Origin: Sphingomonadales bacterium UBA6174
GTDB lineage: Bacteria > Pseudomonadota > Alphaproteobacteria > Sphingomonadales > Sphingomonadaceae
NCBI GenBank assembly: GCA_002422945.1
Contig: DITW01000061.1
Span: 1-47,242, forward strand
DNA: 47,242 nt
Direction: 5' to 3'
The notes under the pieces are model-generated. The model saw nothing but the letters and a program-made list of their open reading frames with translations, was not told where the DNA came from and ran no database searches. A program made the position numbers and the translations under genes. Positions 1-8,163 of this stretch are shown here, in pieces. Position 1 is the stretch's first letter; the number at the start of each line of letters is the position of its first letter.

Positions 1-322
1 GATGAGAAGTTTGTTCAGTCAATATATGAGGCCCTTCTCTCGTGCATGCAGAGGATGATCCTGCGATCGCCGCAAACATCGTGGCGCTACTTGTTGAGCT
101 CTAAAGAATGTCCCATCGCCTTCCGATCTAGCCTCCCAAGATATATCAATGGGGGCGGTCTGAAAGCGCTGTTTATGTAGTAGTAAATTGGCGCGCCAGC
201 GAGCGTGAAGTTTTGAACTGGAAGATATAAATATAAAATACTGTATTATATTCATTATAACGCAAGGTGCGCGAATGCGGTTCTGGCGGTAAGTGGCAAT
301 GGTATCGCGCCGGGAGCGAACT
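1..322. other. Non-coding stretch with a possible decayed gene end
   Basis: I see no intact gene here. From base 1 a plus-strand frame reads like protein for about 14 residues (DEKFVQSIYEALL). A second frame from about base 42 then reads HAEDDPAIAANIVALLVEL and stops at 102-104. Together they look like the C-terminal end of a gene broken by a frameshift, but the fragment is too short to name. Bases 185-260 are AT-rich. The minus-strand open frame over 19-336 has no protein-like composition and I do not count it. Confidence 0.3.
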
Positions 323-2509
323 TTATCTGACTGCATATGGAGATCGCGTTTGTCTTGTCAAGCAATCCGCAACGGCGCCATAGGACTCGCCCGATGCGGC
401 AAGCGGACAGTCGACTAGTGGGATATTAAGAGACGTCATCAACGGTTTGAGATTTTTGGCATGCTGACGCCATCGTCCGGTCGATGTCTTATAAACGGGT
501 TGGCGCACTTGATTGACGCTTGATGTGCGAACGGGGCGCTGTGTCTTATAAAATTCCAGGCACGCCGGGTCCCATGGCACGCCGATGAATGCCAGCATCC
601 GCCGAGCCTGCGCCTCTATGTCCTCAATCCCATCTTCATAATCGACTTCCAGAAAATGCGATGCGGGCAGGACGTTGCGCCAATGTGCCATCAGCGCTCG
701 ATAATCACTGTAAAAGCGCCCCAATTCATGGAGGTTATAGGTGAAGGATTGTTCCCCGGCGAACAGCTTTGAATAGCAGGATAGGCAAGTATCCACCGGG
801 TTGCGGCGGGAATGGATAATTTTTGCATGGGGGAGCATCAGATGGATCAGTCCCGCATGTATGAAGTTCGCAGGCATTTTATCGACGACATAGGCTTTTC
901 CGTCCGAAAGTGCCGTCACTTTGGAAATATAGGCATCGCCCATCGCATGCAGCCTCTCTCCCGTCATACCATTCATGGCATCCGGTACGCCGCCCATTTC
1001 TTCAATAATCTGGCTTAAGTTTTTCAACTCTCCGGCCCCATGGATTTGGGGGTGCGAGGCGAGGATCTGTTCAATCAGTGTCGTGCCTGATCGCGGCATG
1101 CCCAGCACAAAAATCGGCATGGACGAGGACGCGCCCATGTCCTTGAATTGCTCGAAAACCGAGGGCGGAAAGGCAAGGGCAATATCGTTCATCCATTTGC
1201 TGGCCGCATCCGGGTCATATTGGATGATGTCGCGCTTCATTTTATTGCCAAGGTTCAGATGCGTAAACGCATTGTCTGAATCGCCAATATCCATAAAAGC
1301 CTTGCCCAGCGCAAAATGGATATACATCCGGTCGCTATGGGATTGCACGCCATTGGGCTTGGCCAATGCCCGCATTTTGTCCAGCGCCGGATCGTCTGGC
1401 TTGAACTTCACAATATCGCTGCGACCATGCCAAGCGACCGCAGAATTGGGAAATTCTGTCACAATTTCACCAAACAGCTTGAGCGCTTCGTCACTGCGCC
1501 CATTTTCCTGATAGGCCATGGCGCGGGCCGCCAGAATGCGTTCCCGAATGGCGCTGGGCAACGCCAGCGCCTGATCGAAACAGGCAATTGCTGCATCAAA
1601 CCGACCAAGGCTGAGGTAAACAATGCCGCAGCTATTTTGCACTTCGGCATTATCAGGACTTAACTGCGCCGCCCGTTCGGCGCTGAGAAGAGCCTCATCC
1701 AGCTGTTCGAGATCCTTGAGCGTCGTCGCCCGCGCGGCCAGCGCCAACGCATGATCGGGCGCAAATGTGATCAGTCGGTCCAACCATTGCAACGCCACTT
1801 GATGACGCCAGCGGGCATTTTCCGTTGCCGCAAGATTGATATAGGCATCGATCAATCTGGGGTTGAGGGCGATGGCACGCTGGCCATATTCAACGGCCTT
1901 GTCATATTGGCCCTGTTCGTTGCACAAATTGGCAAGATTGGAATAGGGTTCGGCGTAATGGGGGTGGATCGCCAATGCACGCTTCCAATGTGTTTCGGCC
2001 TTGGCAAGCTGTCCCAGCCGTTTGTAAGTATTGCCAAGATTATTATGCGCGCTGGCATTGCGGGGATCGAGCGCAATGACCTTTTCAAGGCAGGCACGGC
2101 TTTCATCAAGCTTGCCGCTTTCCTGCAAGACAATGCCAAGGTTATTCCATGCGCCAACCAGCTTCGGGTCCAGCGCCACGGCCTTGCGGCCATAATGTTC
2201 CGCCTCGGTCAACACACCTTGTTGACGCAGCATTTCCGTCAGATTGCTGAAATGCAGCGCGGGCGCATGAGGCGATTGGCAGGCTTGGCGCACATGGTCC
2301 AATGCATGGCGGATATTGCCCATATTGTACGCGATCAGGCCCAACATATGCAGCGCATGAGGCTCACCCGGCACCTCCGCCAATAGGCGTTGGCAAATAA
2401 CCGCTGCATGTTGCGGCTGCCCTTTATTCATATGGGCCTGCGCCTGCGCCAAGCCAGACTGAATAGCCTGTATTTGCTGGGACGAAAGACGGGGTGCGTT
2501 TGCGGTCAT
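323..2509 (-). CDS. TPR-repeat sulfotransferase family protein
   Basis: A 728-residue two-part protein. Residues about 15-390 are tandem 34-residue TPR units, with recurring patterns such as AWNNLGIVL and AHNNLGNTYKRLGQ. Residues about 460-690 form a sulfotransferase domain: the 5'-phosphosulfate loop is VLGMPRSGTTLIEQIL, followed by SHPQIHGAGEL, and the 3'-phosphate region is HSRRNPVDTCLSCY. Such proteins transfer sulfate from PAPS to a protein or glycan, with the TPRs probably holding the substrate; the substrate here is unknown. I prefer the ATG at 2509, with GGAA about 10 bases upstream, over the TTG three codons earlier. It lies downstream of the autotransporter on the same strand, 116 bp away, so the two may be functionally linked. 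Confidence 0.88.
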   Translation of the reverse strand: MTANAPRLSSQQIQAIQSGLAQAQAHMNKGQPQHAAVICQRLLAEVPGEPHALHMLGLIAYNMGNIRHALDHVRQACQSPHAPALHFSNLTEMLRQQGVLTEAEHYGRKAVALDPKLVGAWNNLGIVLQESGKLDESRACLEKVIALDPRNASAHNNLGNTYKRLGQLAKAETHWKRALAIHPHYAEPYSNLANLCNEQGQYDKAVEYGQRAIALNPRLIDAYINLAATENARWRHQVALQWLDRLITFAPDHALALAARATTLKDLEQLDEALLSAERAAQLSPDNAEVQNSCGIVYLSLGRFDAAIACFDQALALPSAIRERILAARAMAYQENGRSDEALKLFGEIVTEFPNSAVAWHGRSDIVKFKPDDPALDKMRALAKPNGVQSHSDRMYIHFALGKAFMDIGDSDNAFTHLNLGNKMKRDIIQYDPDAASKWMNDIALAFPPSVFEQFKDMGASSSMPIFVLGMPRSGTTLIEQILASHPQIHGAGELKNLSQIIEEMGGVPDAMNGMTGERLHAMGDAYISKVTALSDGKAYVVDKMPANFIHAGLIHLMLPHAKIIHSRRNPVDTCLSCYSKLFAGEQSFTYNLHELGRFYSDYRALMAHWRNVLPASHFLEVDYEDGIEDIEAQARRMLAFIGVPWDPACLEFYKTQRPVRTSSVNQVRQPVYKTSTGRWRQHAKNLKPLMTSLNIPLVDCPLAASGESYGAVADCLTRQTRSPYAVR

Positions 2510-2625
2510 ATATGACAATTTCCAACAGATCGCAGGTCAGTGCAATCGACGATAGGGTAAAATGCAATTGGCCCCATGCGATAACGCATGGGGCCAATCA
2601 TCATTCGGTCAGTAAAGACGAAAGG

Positions 2626-4716
2626 TCAGAAACCGACCTGCAAGCCCGCCATGAGATTTGCATTGGTCTTGCTGCTATACGCCTCGCCGCGCACAGACGC
2701 CGCCAGCGTAAATCTGGCAGCAGGGGCGATGGTATAGCCGATTTCCGCAACACCATAGCCGCGCGCCTTATTGTCGCTCGCCTCATTGGTCAGCGAGAAA
2801 CTTGCCAGACCATTGATGCTGCTGGTGCCTGCAAAGTTATTTGCATCCGATTGCAGATCGAATTCGATGCCGCCACCCCATTTATAGCTGACCTTGTCGT
2901 TCAATGCGCCGTCGATCCACAGGCCCGTCTTGGCCGTGATGATGCGTTGGCGATAATTGGCATAGCTTACCGGATATTCAACGGTCTCGCTGCTGGCCTC
3001 GGTATAGGCCTTGCGTCCCGCATAGCCATAACGCAGGCCGATATAAGGCATCACGCGCGATTGGCCCGTGAACGTATAGCCATAGCCCAATTCGCCGCCA
3101 ATGGCCCAAGCCTTGAGGTTGGAATGACCCATGCCCGCTTCGGTGTCTTCCAGCGCATTCGACCGCAAGATCGACACTTTGCCAGCATGATACGCGCCGG
3201 ACAGACGTGCCTGGATGCCCATGCCGCCCGCCTTTTGCGTATAGCCGATAAAGCCACCGAACATCGGCTGTTCGCGATGGTCGATGATCCCCGACAGCTT
3301 GTTTTCGCGATCAACGGTATAATCCACGAACACGCCCAGTCGGGTGGTCGAGGACAGGCGATAGGCCGCCGTTAGGACGCCTGCGACTTCATTCTGGCCC
3401 TGCAGGCTGGAATAACGCGCATTGAAGGAGACGCAGACATTGTTCTTGCCAAAGTCCGTGCAATCATAGCTCAACGCATAGGTCGCGTTCGCCGCCCGAT
3501 TGCGCAGCGCCGCCAACACCTGATCACGCGACAGGCCCAGCGCCTGCAACGTATTGCCAGCATCGACGCCTGCCAGCATCAAGACCACCAGATCCCAATT
3601 CCCCGCCATCGCCGCCTGTTCCAGCAACGTCCATTGGAAGTCGCCCAATGTCCCCGTCAATTCGCCATTGACCGCACTGATCCCCGTCAGCACATCGGTA
3701 TAGGTGATCGCTTCAAGGGTGGAATCTGGCGTGAGGCTGAAGGAGGCAAGATTGGTATCGCTACCCAAATATACCAATTGGCCGTAATTGGTAGGCGAGG
3801 TGATATGCGCGACATATGCGCCCGGCAGCGTACCGAAATAGGTAAGCGGTGCAGCGCCATTCACGGCCATTGGGGTTAAAACGCCAACAGGGGTGAGACC
3901 GGCACCGCCGCCCTGTCCGTTGATCAATGTGTTGATCAGGCCGTCATTATAAATGCCTATATTATTACCGCCCGTGAAGACGCCAAGATTTGTCAGCGCG
4001 TCGATCGTGCCAGAGCTAGAGTTATAGATGCCAGAGGTAAATAATTCAGCGCTGCCGCCACTAATGAGGCCGCTGTTGGATAGCGCATTGATCGCGCCAT
4101 CGTTGTAGATACCGGCAGTTGCCCCTGAAATCGTGGAGTTTATGTTATTATTCAGCGTATCAATCACGCCATTATTTTGATTCCAGATGCCATCATAGCT
4201 TGATGTGCCACTAATCGTCCCATTATTGGTCAGGCTGGTGATTGTTCCATTGTTGCTAATGCCAGTGCTGTCGCCACTAATCGTCCCATCATTGGTCAGG
4301 CTGGTGATCGTGCCACTATTGCTGATACCCGTGCTGCCCATGATGGTGCCGGTGTTGGTCAGTGTGGTGATCGTGCCACCGTTATCAATCCCAGGGTAGG
4401 ATGAGGTGCTGATAATCGTCCCGCTGTTGGTCAATGTGGCGATCGTGCCGACGTTGATGAATCCGGGGCTGGAAGTGATGCTGGCCATTGTCCCACTGTT
4501 CGTCACTGACGTAAGCGTGAGACTATTTGCCAAGCCGTAGATGGGGCCGGTGCAATTGATGGTTGTGCTCGTGAATTCGCACGCTGGAACTGCCATAGCG
4601 GGCACAGACGGTGCGACCGAAAGGGCGATTGCAAAAGCGAATGCGGATGACCCACCCAAAAGTTTGGCGGGATTTTTACCGCGCCCGTGCGTGCAATTTG
4701 TGTGGCTGTCCATCAT
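2626..4716 (-). CDS. Autotransporter outer-membrane beta-barrel protein
   Basis: A 696-residue type V secretion protein. A long signal peptide (about residues 20-42) ends near VPAMA. The passenger (about 45-260) is made of short beta-helix-like repeats of the type ITSLTNNGTISG, rich in Asn, Ser, Thr and Gly. The last 270 residues or so form an autotransporter barrel of alternating strands (NNVCVSFNARY, AIGGELGYGYTF, VSYKWGGGIEFDL) ending in the terminal Phe of LMAGLQVGF, as BamA recognition requires. I choose the first of two adjacent ATGs (4716), preceded by GGGAA. The passenger is short and repetitive with no visible enzyme domain, so adhesion or surface display is more likely than catalysis. 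Confidence 0.87.
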   Translation of the reverse strand: MMDSHTNCTHGRGKNPAKLLGGSSAFAFAIALSVAPSVPAMAVPACEFTSTTINCTGPIYGLANSLTLTSVTNSGTMASITSSPGFINVGTIATLTNSGTIISTSSYPGIDNGGTITTLTNTGTIMGSTGISNSGTITSLTNDGTISGDSTGISNNGTITSLTNNGTISGTSSYDGIWNQNNGVIDTLNNNINSTISGATAGIYNDGAINALSNSGLISGGSAELFTSGIYNSSSGTIDALTNLGVFTGGNNIGIYNDGLINTLINGQGGGAGLTPVGVLTPMAVNGAAPLTYFGTLPGAYVAHITSPTNYGQLVYLGSDTNLASFSLTPDSTLEAITYTDVLTGISAVNGELTGTLGDFQWTLLEQAAMAGNWDLVVLMLAGVDAGNTLQALGLSRDQVLAALRNRAANATYALSYDCTDFGKNNVCVSFNARYSSLQGQNEVAGVLTAAYRLSSTTRLGVFVDYTVDRENKLSGIIDHREQPMFGGFIGYTQKAGGMGIQARLSGAYHAGKVSILRSNALEDTEAGMGHSNLKAWAIGGELGYGYTFTGQSRVMPYIGLRYGYAGRKAYTEASSETVEYPVSYANYRQRIITAKTGLWIDGALNDKVSYKWGGGIEFDLQSDANNFAGTSSINGLASFSLTNEASDNKARGYGVAEIGYTIAPAARFTLAASVRGEAYSSKTNANLMAGLQVGF

Positions 4717-5094
4717 CGTAACATTCCCATTTTGAGCGCAAAAAATATGCATAAACTCATAAAGTGGGCGCGATATTTTATGTCATGATGCTAACAAGCA
4801 TAAAATTGCATTAGCTTCATATTTAAATGAATTATATTATTTTTTAAAATAAAATTACAAATTAACGGGTTTATCAATATTCATCAGAAATATGGCTGCA
4901 TGATTGGTATGCGCGATTAAGACTGGGATTGGGGGAGGCTTATCTCAACGCCAAAGCCGGTGTTCATTCCGGTCATGCTGCCGCCCCACCAGAACGAGAG
5001 GCGAACGAATTCGACACATAAAATCGTAGCGCACACATAACCGAACACAAGGCGGTTGATTGCTTGGCGATGTGTCGCGTAAGTTTTTGAAAAT
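4717..5094. other. Intergenic region between autotransporter and attL
   Basis: No gene is supported. 4780-4870 is strongly AT-rich and probably holds the autotransporter promoter, though I cannot single out a convincing -35/-10 pair. From about 4917 the composition returns to GC-rich. Open frames that run through here on the minus strand cross the tRNA fragment and are shadows. Confidence 0.6.
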
Positions 5095-5139
5095 TGGTGC
5101 ACCCGAGAGGATTCGAACCTCTGGCCTCTGCCTTCGGAG
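5095..5139 (-). tRNA. tRNA-Arg(CCG) 3' half, left attachment site (attL)
   Basis: Read on the minus strand, this is the 3' part of a tRNA: anticodon loop CTCCGAA (anticodon CCG, Arg), stem GGCAG, variable loop, T arm with GGTTCGAATCC, acceptor strand and an encoded CCA ending at 5095. Beyond 5139 the 5' anticodon strand is degraded (GTGTC where CTGCC is needed), and no D arm or 5' acceptor strand follows. This is what remains when a phage recombines into the 3' half of a tRNA gene. The integrase gene lies 0.9 kb away. The intact tRNA should be at the right end of the prophage, outside the window. Confidence 0.88.
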
Positions 5140-5216
5140 GACACCGCCAACCGATATTTCAAACACTTATGGGCGACGTTGCCCGCGTTGACTGACGCTC
5201 TGCACCCCTGTTTTCG

Positions 5217-5247
5217 GGTGGTAGCGAACCCAAGGGACGCTACCACC
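5217..5247 (-). terminator. Stem-loop after the attL-proximal cassette
   Basis: A perfect 10-bp inverted repeat (GGTGGTAGCG / CGCTACCACC) with an 11-nt loop begins 3 bases after the stop codon of the minus-strand HTH gene. There is no good T run after it on the minus strand, so termination would be weak or factor-assisted. It also lies only about 80 bp from the crossover site, so an integrase accessory role is possible. Confidence 0.5.
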
Positions 5248-5250
5248 ATT

Positions 5251-5430
5251 TTAGGCGTCCCTCGCCAGCAGGCCGACCGCAACAGCGACCGGGCCGGGGA
5301 TAGGAACCCGGCCCCGTTCCCATGCGCTGATCGACTGCCAGCCATGCTTGCCCATTTGCAAACGCTCGGCGAGCGCTCGTTGCGTGAGGCCGAGCGCCTT
5401 GCGGGCGGAGCGGAACTCGTCGGCGGTCAT
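5251..5430 (-). CDS. Small helix-turn-helix DNA-binding protein
   Basis: A 59-residue protein beginning MTADEFRSARKALGLTQRALA, typical of the first two helices of an XRE/Cro-type domain. A recognition-helix region (GKHGWQSISAWERGR) and a short hydrophobic tail (VAVAVGLLARDA) follow. It is shorter than a full XRE domain (about 65-70 residues) but carries the core. Its ATG overlaps the stop of the upstream gene (ATGA), so the two are translationally coupled. As the gene nearest attL it could be a regulator expressed in the lysogen; the target is unknown. Confidence 0.75.
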   Translation of the reverse strand: MTADEFRSARKALGLTQRALAERLQMGKHGWQSISAWERGRVPIPGPVAVAVGLLARDA

Positions 5431-5699
5431 ACGTTTGCCCGTTCACCGATCTTCTCAACATGAGCAGCCGCGACGGGGTTTGCGTCGGCAAAGTAGCCAT
5501 AGAGAACCGCCTCGACATTGCGGGCAGCGTCACAGGTCGGTGCGGCAAATCCAAGGGCGTTGATACCGCTGATAAGTTGATCGGTGAGCAGCCCAAGCAA
5601 CTCGATCACCTCCTTCTCACGCAGCGTCTCCGCGCCATCGGCAAAGTTGGAAAGGCGGTCGCTCAAGGCGGCGGCGTTAATGCTTCGGCTAATGGTCAT
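5427..5699 (-). CDS. Hypothetical phage protein (90 aa)
   Basis: Not recognised. A mainly helical 90-residue protein with no membrane segment or catalytic motif. The start is supported by AGGAG eight bases before the ATG. It sits between the 73-residue gene upstream and the small HTH gene downstream, with an ATGA overlap to the latter, so the three form a short operon away from the integrase. Confidence 0.7.
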   Translation of the reverse strand: MTISRSINAAALSDRLSNFADGAETLREKEVIELLGLLTDQLISGINALGFAAPTCDAARNVEAVLYGYFADANPVAAAHVEKIGERANV

Positions 5700-5720
5700 A
5701 TCGGGTTCTCCTGATGGGGG

Positions 5721-5942
5721 TTAGAGTTGGGCGAGAAGGTTGGTAGCGAGGCGAGAATATGCCTGCACCACATTGCGCGGGGTCATATCGGTATCGAACA
5801 CAAAATATTTTGCGTCTGCGAGCAATTCCTCAGCCTGCTCTCTGGACAGTTCGTAACTGCCAGCTTTGCCGATGAAGTCGTAAACGTCGCGGGTCATATA
5901 TTCGTTAGCGATAGTGGACCCGATGCGAACCTTGATGCTCAT
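5721..5942 (-). CDS. Hypothetical phage protein (73 aa)
   Basis: Not recognised. A soluble 73-residue protein; the middle (SREQAEELLADAKYFVFD) is helical and acidic. AGGGAG lies seven bases before the ATG. It is the first gene of the attL-proximal cassette and has a credible promoter upstream at 5988-6016. Its job is unknown. Confidence 0.7.
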   Translation of the reverse strand: MSIKVRIGSTIANEYMTRDVYDFIGKAGSYELSREQAEELLADAKYFVFDTDMTPRNVVQAYSRLATNLLAQL

Positions 5943-5987
5943 TTCAATCTCCCTTGCGGTGGGGTCAATCCCCGTTGAACTAGCCTC

Positions 5988-6016
5988 TATATATAGGAGA
6001 AGCCCTATATCATCAA
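5988..6016 (-). promoter_or_regulatory. Sigma-70-like promoter of the attL-proximal cassette
   Basis: On the minus strand TTGATG (6011-6016) and TATATA (5988-5993) are separated by exactly 17 bp. The expected start is about 39 bases before the ATG of the 73-residue gene. The region also contains a near-palindrome around CTCCTATATATAGAG that could bind a regulator. None of the CI operator motif is present, so this promoter should be independent of the repressor. Confidence 0.5.
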
Positions 6017-6040
6017 CTCAATAATCACACCGCGAACAAT

Positions 6041-7150
6041 TCATTTGCGCCCGCGCCGCCCAGTAAAAGCGTCGGCCACGTTCTTCTGGTGGTCTGGGTG
6101 GTGGTGGGCATAAAGCCGGGTCGTGCGCTCGTCGGTGTGGCCGAGAAACCCGCCGATTTCATGCAAGGGGACACCGGCCTGCGCCAGCCATGTTCCGCAG
6201 GTGTGGCGAAGGGTGTGTGGGGTCACATCGACAAGGCCAGCCCGTTTGCAGGCTGACCCGAAAGACCCGTCACCCCGGCTGGTGGGATCGCCTTTCCACG
6301 CGCCGCCAATGTCTAGGATTTGCTTGCCCTTGTCATGGACAACAAACCCCAGATCGCTGTCCCGGCGCTTGTAGGCGCACCGGAGCGCGGACAGGAGCCG
6401 GGTCGGGATATGGTTGTGGGCGCGTTTCTTGCTCGTCTCTGGCAGGATATTGCCTTCGTCATCCACGCGGGCAAAGTTGATGCGCCCGCTTTTCAGCTTC
6501 ACCTGCGGCCAGCGAAGCGACAGGATTGCCTCTTTCCGAGCGCCGGAATAGAGCGCCAGCTTAATAAAGAGCGGGAGATACAGCCGCACATCGGATCGGG
6601 CATGGCGGGCTGCGTTGAGCAGTTGTGCCGCTTCGAAGCGTGTCAGCCAGCGTTCCTTGCCCTTCGGGGCCTGTGGCATGTGGACCGTCACCGGGCGCGT
6701 GATAACCCCCTCACCGTGCGCGTAATTGACCGCCGCGCGGAGAGTGGTCAGTTCGCGGCGAACAGTTGAGACGGCCCGCTGCCTGTATCGACCATATCCT
6801 CGGCAGGTTTCGCGCGTGATCTGCCCGACCGTGAGTGTCTGCCAAAACGGCAGAAGCGCGGAGACCGCGTAGGCGCTCCGCGCACTGTCCTCTTGCTCTG
6901 GGGCTTGCTCGGTCAGGTAAAGATCGAGAACCTCTGAAATCAGAATGTCGCTCGGATCACGCGGCCCGCCTCGGTTGCCGGTGGCCCGCTGCTGGTCGGC
7001 GATGAGCCGCGCGAGGAACGCTTGAGCCTCTCGGCTGTCTGTTGTGCCTGTGCTGCGCTTGAACGGACGTCCCTGCTCATACCATCGGGCATAGTAGAGG
7101 CCCTTTTCACGGTTCCAGTAGATATGCGCTCCACGGTTCGGGCGGGGCAT
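6041..7150 (-). CDS. int: Tyrosine-family site-specific integrase
   Basis: A 369-residue phage integrase that recombines attP with the tRNA-Arg attB. An N-terminal arm-binding-like region (residues about 10-60), a SAM-like core-binding domain (about 70-160) and the catalytic domain (about 168-350) are visible. Catalytic residues: Arg205 in YSGARKEAIL, a likely beta-strand Lys near 241-242, His312 and Arg315 in HTLRHT, His338 in GFLGHTD and the Tyr347 nucleophile in RLYAHH. Length and order match tRNA-targeting phage integrases. It is the last gene of the PL operon and points toward attL. Its start lies inside the upstream excisionase frame, a 211-base overlap. Confidence 0.95.
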   Translation of the reverse strand: MPRPNRGAHIYWNREKGLYYARWYEQGRPFKRSTGTTDSREAQAFLARLIADQQRATGNRGGPRDPSDILISEVLDLYLTEQAPEQEDSARSAYAVSALLPFWQTLTVGQITRETCRGYGRYRQRAVSTVRRELTTLRAAVNYAHGEGVITRPVTVHMPQAPKGKERWLTRFEAAQLLNAARHARSDVRLYLPLFIKLALYSGARKEAILSLRWPQVKLKSGRINFARVDDEGNILPETSKKRAHNHIPTRLLSALRCAYKRRDSDLGFVVHDKGKQILDIGGAWKGDPTSRGDGSFGSACKRAGLVDVTPHTLRHTCGTWLAQAGVPLHEIGGFLGHTDERTTRLYAHHHPDHQKNVADAFTGRRGRK

Positions 7151-7323
7151 GACACGGCCTCCTTGGCTTGTTGGATGAACGCGAGAACGTCCTCGCGGTC
7201 GAAGAGATAGGCTTTACCGAGACGCACCGCTGGCAATCCCTGCGCCCGCATCGTTCGAACGGTTCGGGGCGAGGGGAGGCCAAAAGCGTCGGCTACCTGT
7301 TCTGCTGTCATTAAGCGAACCAT
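6940..7323 (-). CDS. xis: Excisionase-type helix-turn-helix protein
   Basis: Residues about 1-60 form an excisionase/MerR-like winged helix: MTAEQVADAFGLPSPRTVRTM, then GLPAVRLGKAYLFDREDVLAF. This is the standard helix-turn-helix plus wing of small phage excisionases, which bend DNA and set the direction of Int. The frame stays open to 127 residues; the extra half is Arg/Ser-rich, overlaps int by 211 bases out of frame and may be a disordered tail. It starts within a few bases of the upstream gene's stop, so it is coupled to it. Confidence 0.8.
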   Translation of the reverse strand: MVRLMTAEQVADAFGLPSPRTVRTMRAQGLPAVRLGKAYLFDREDVLAFIQQAKEAVSCPARTVERISTGTVKRASTMPDGMSRDVRSSAAQAQQTAERLKRSSRGSSPTSSGPPATEAGRVIRATF

Positions 7324-7509
7324 TCAATCCTCCACCGATTCAGGCGCGGGCTGAACCTGCGCCAGCCATGCGTCATTCACCACCTTAGCGATGTGCATCA
7401 TAATTCCGTCGTCCTGTTCGCCGGATCGTAGCTGGCGGATGAACTCGGAATGTTGTCCAATCGCCGCGCGGTCGTCGGCGATCAGGTTGCGAAGTTGTTC
7501 AATGGTCAT
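7324..7509 (-). CDS. Hypothetical phage protein (61 aa)
   Basis: Not recognised. A 61-residue helical, acidic protein starting MTIEQLRNLIADDRAAIGQH. Its start overlaps the end of the upstream 110-residue gene by 11 bases and its stop abuts the xis start, so it is part of the PL operon. Nothing points to a specific role. Confidence 0.65.
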   Translation of the reverse strand: MTIEQLRNLIADDRAAIGQHSEFIRQLRSGEQDDGIMMHIAKVVNDAWLAQVQPAPESVED

Positions 7510-7831
7510 GCGGCGCTCCTATTGCCTTGGCGATGACAGCGCGGGCGTTCTTAATTAAGAGGTCGCCGCCTGCGTCCATCGCGGATTGATGTGCGTAATG
7601 AGATGCAAAGCCGACCAAGCGCTCTAGGTAGGCCAGCAACTCCGGGGCGGCGGCAATCAGGCGAGCGTCAGCATCGCTATCTTCCCCGCCCATCGCGCTA
7701 GTCAGATCAACCACATTAACTCGCTCGTTCGCATAATCCTCATTAATATCGGCCCAATCCGGCTTGACGTTCACAGCAACTATTCTGCTCCCGCGCACCT
7801 CCCAAGGCCCAGATGTATGGTTCCCGCTCAT
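7499..7831 (-). CDS. Hypothetical phage protein of the HTSGPWE...LIAAAPELL type
   Basis: A 110-residue protein opening with NHTSGPWEV and carrying DARLIAAAPELLAYLERL near residue 55-75. This pair of signatures is common in small early proteins of many temperate phages whose function is not established. It overlaps the HTH gene upstream by ATGA and the 61-residue gene downstream. The family assignment is from memory of the motif; no function is inferred. Confidence 0.75.
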   Translation of the reverse strand: MSGNHTSGPWEVRGSRIVAVNVKPDWADINEDYANERVNVVDLTSAMGGEDSDADARLIAAAPELLAYLERLVGFASHYAHQSAMDAGGDLLIKNARAVIAKAIGAPHDH

Positions 7832-8163
7832 GCCGCCTCCCTCTCGTCATCGAGGACGGCCCCAACCAAGTCTTCACCCAGCACGGCACATAGTATCTGT
7901 GCGGCCAGCGCAGTTGGAGTGACGCCGCGCAACCCTGATTGCTCGATGAGCTTAGGCAGGACATGATTTGGCAACCTAATATCTTGGGTGGCCAAGCGCT
8001 GAAACTGATATCGCTGCGTGCGGCGCAGGCTGGTTTCAAGCGACTGCACCTGCTTCGTGTCAACGCCCAACGCGTCAGCGATGGAGCGCGTTGACCATCC
8101 ATTTGCGCGCATGGCTGCGACAAAGGCGGTGCGGCTAGGATAACCGTTAAACGGCTTGCTCAT
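7828..8163 (-). CDS. Helix-turn-helix phage protein
   Basis: A 111-residue protein. Residues about 10-45 (RTAFVAAMRANGWSTRSIAD, then ALGVDTKQVQSLETSLRR) make a helix-turn-helix that resembles homeodomain-like resolvase or sigma-region-4 folds. The rest is helical and could dimerise. I start it at the ATG at 8163, which overlaps the stop of the upstream 55-residue gene (ATGA), rather than seven codons earlier. A DNA-binding regulator within the PL operon is the most likely role. Confidence 0.65.
   Translation of the reverse strand: MSKPFNGYPSRTAFVAAMRANGWSTRSIADALGVDTKQVQSLETSLRRTQRYQFQRLATQDIRLPNHVLPKLIEQSGLRGVTPTALAAQILCAVLGEDLVGAVLDDEREAA

Noticed and set aside
19..336. 105-codon minus-strand frame
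   Set aside because: No protein-like pattern and covers AT-rich DNA; no ribosome site.
2494..3375. Long plus-strand open frame opposite the autotransporter
   Set aside because: Antisense shadow of the barrel-coding part; no ribosome site and Arg/Ala/His-rich composition.
4917..5345. 142-codon minus-strand frame across the tRNA fragment
   Set aside because: Translates tRNA and stem-loop sequence; the frame of the small HTH gene is the protein-like one.
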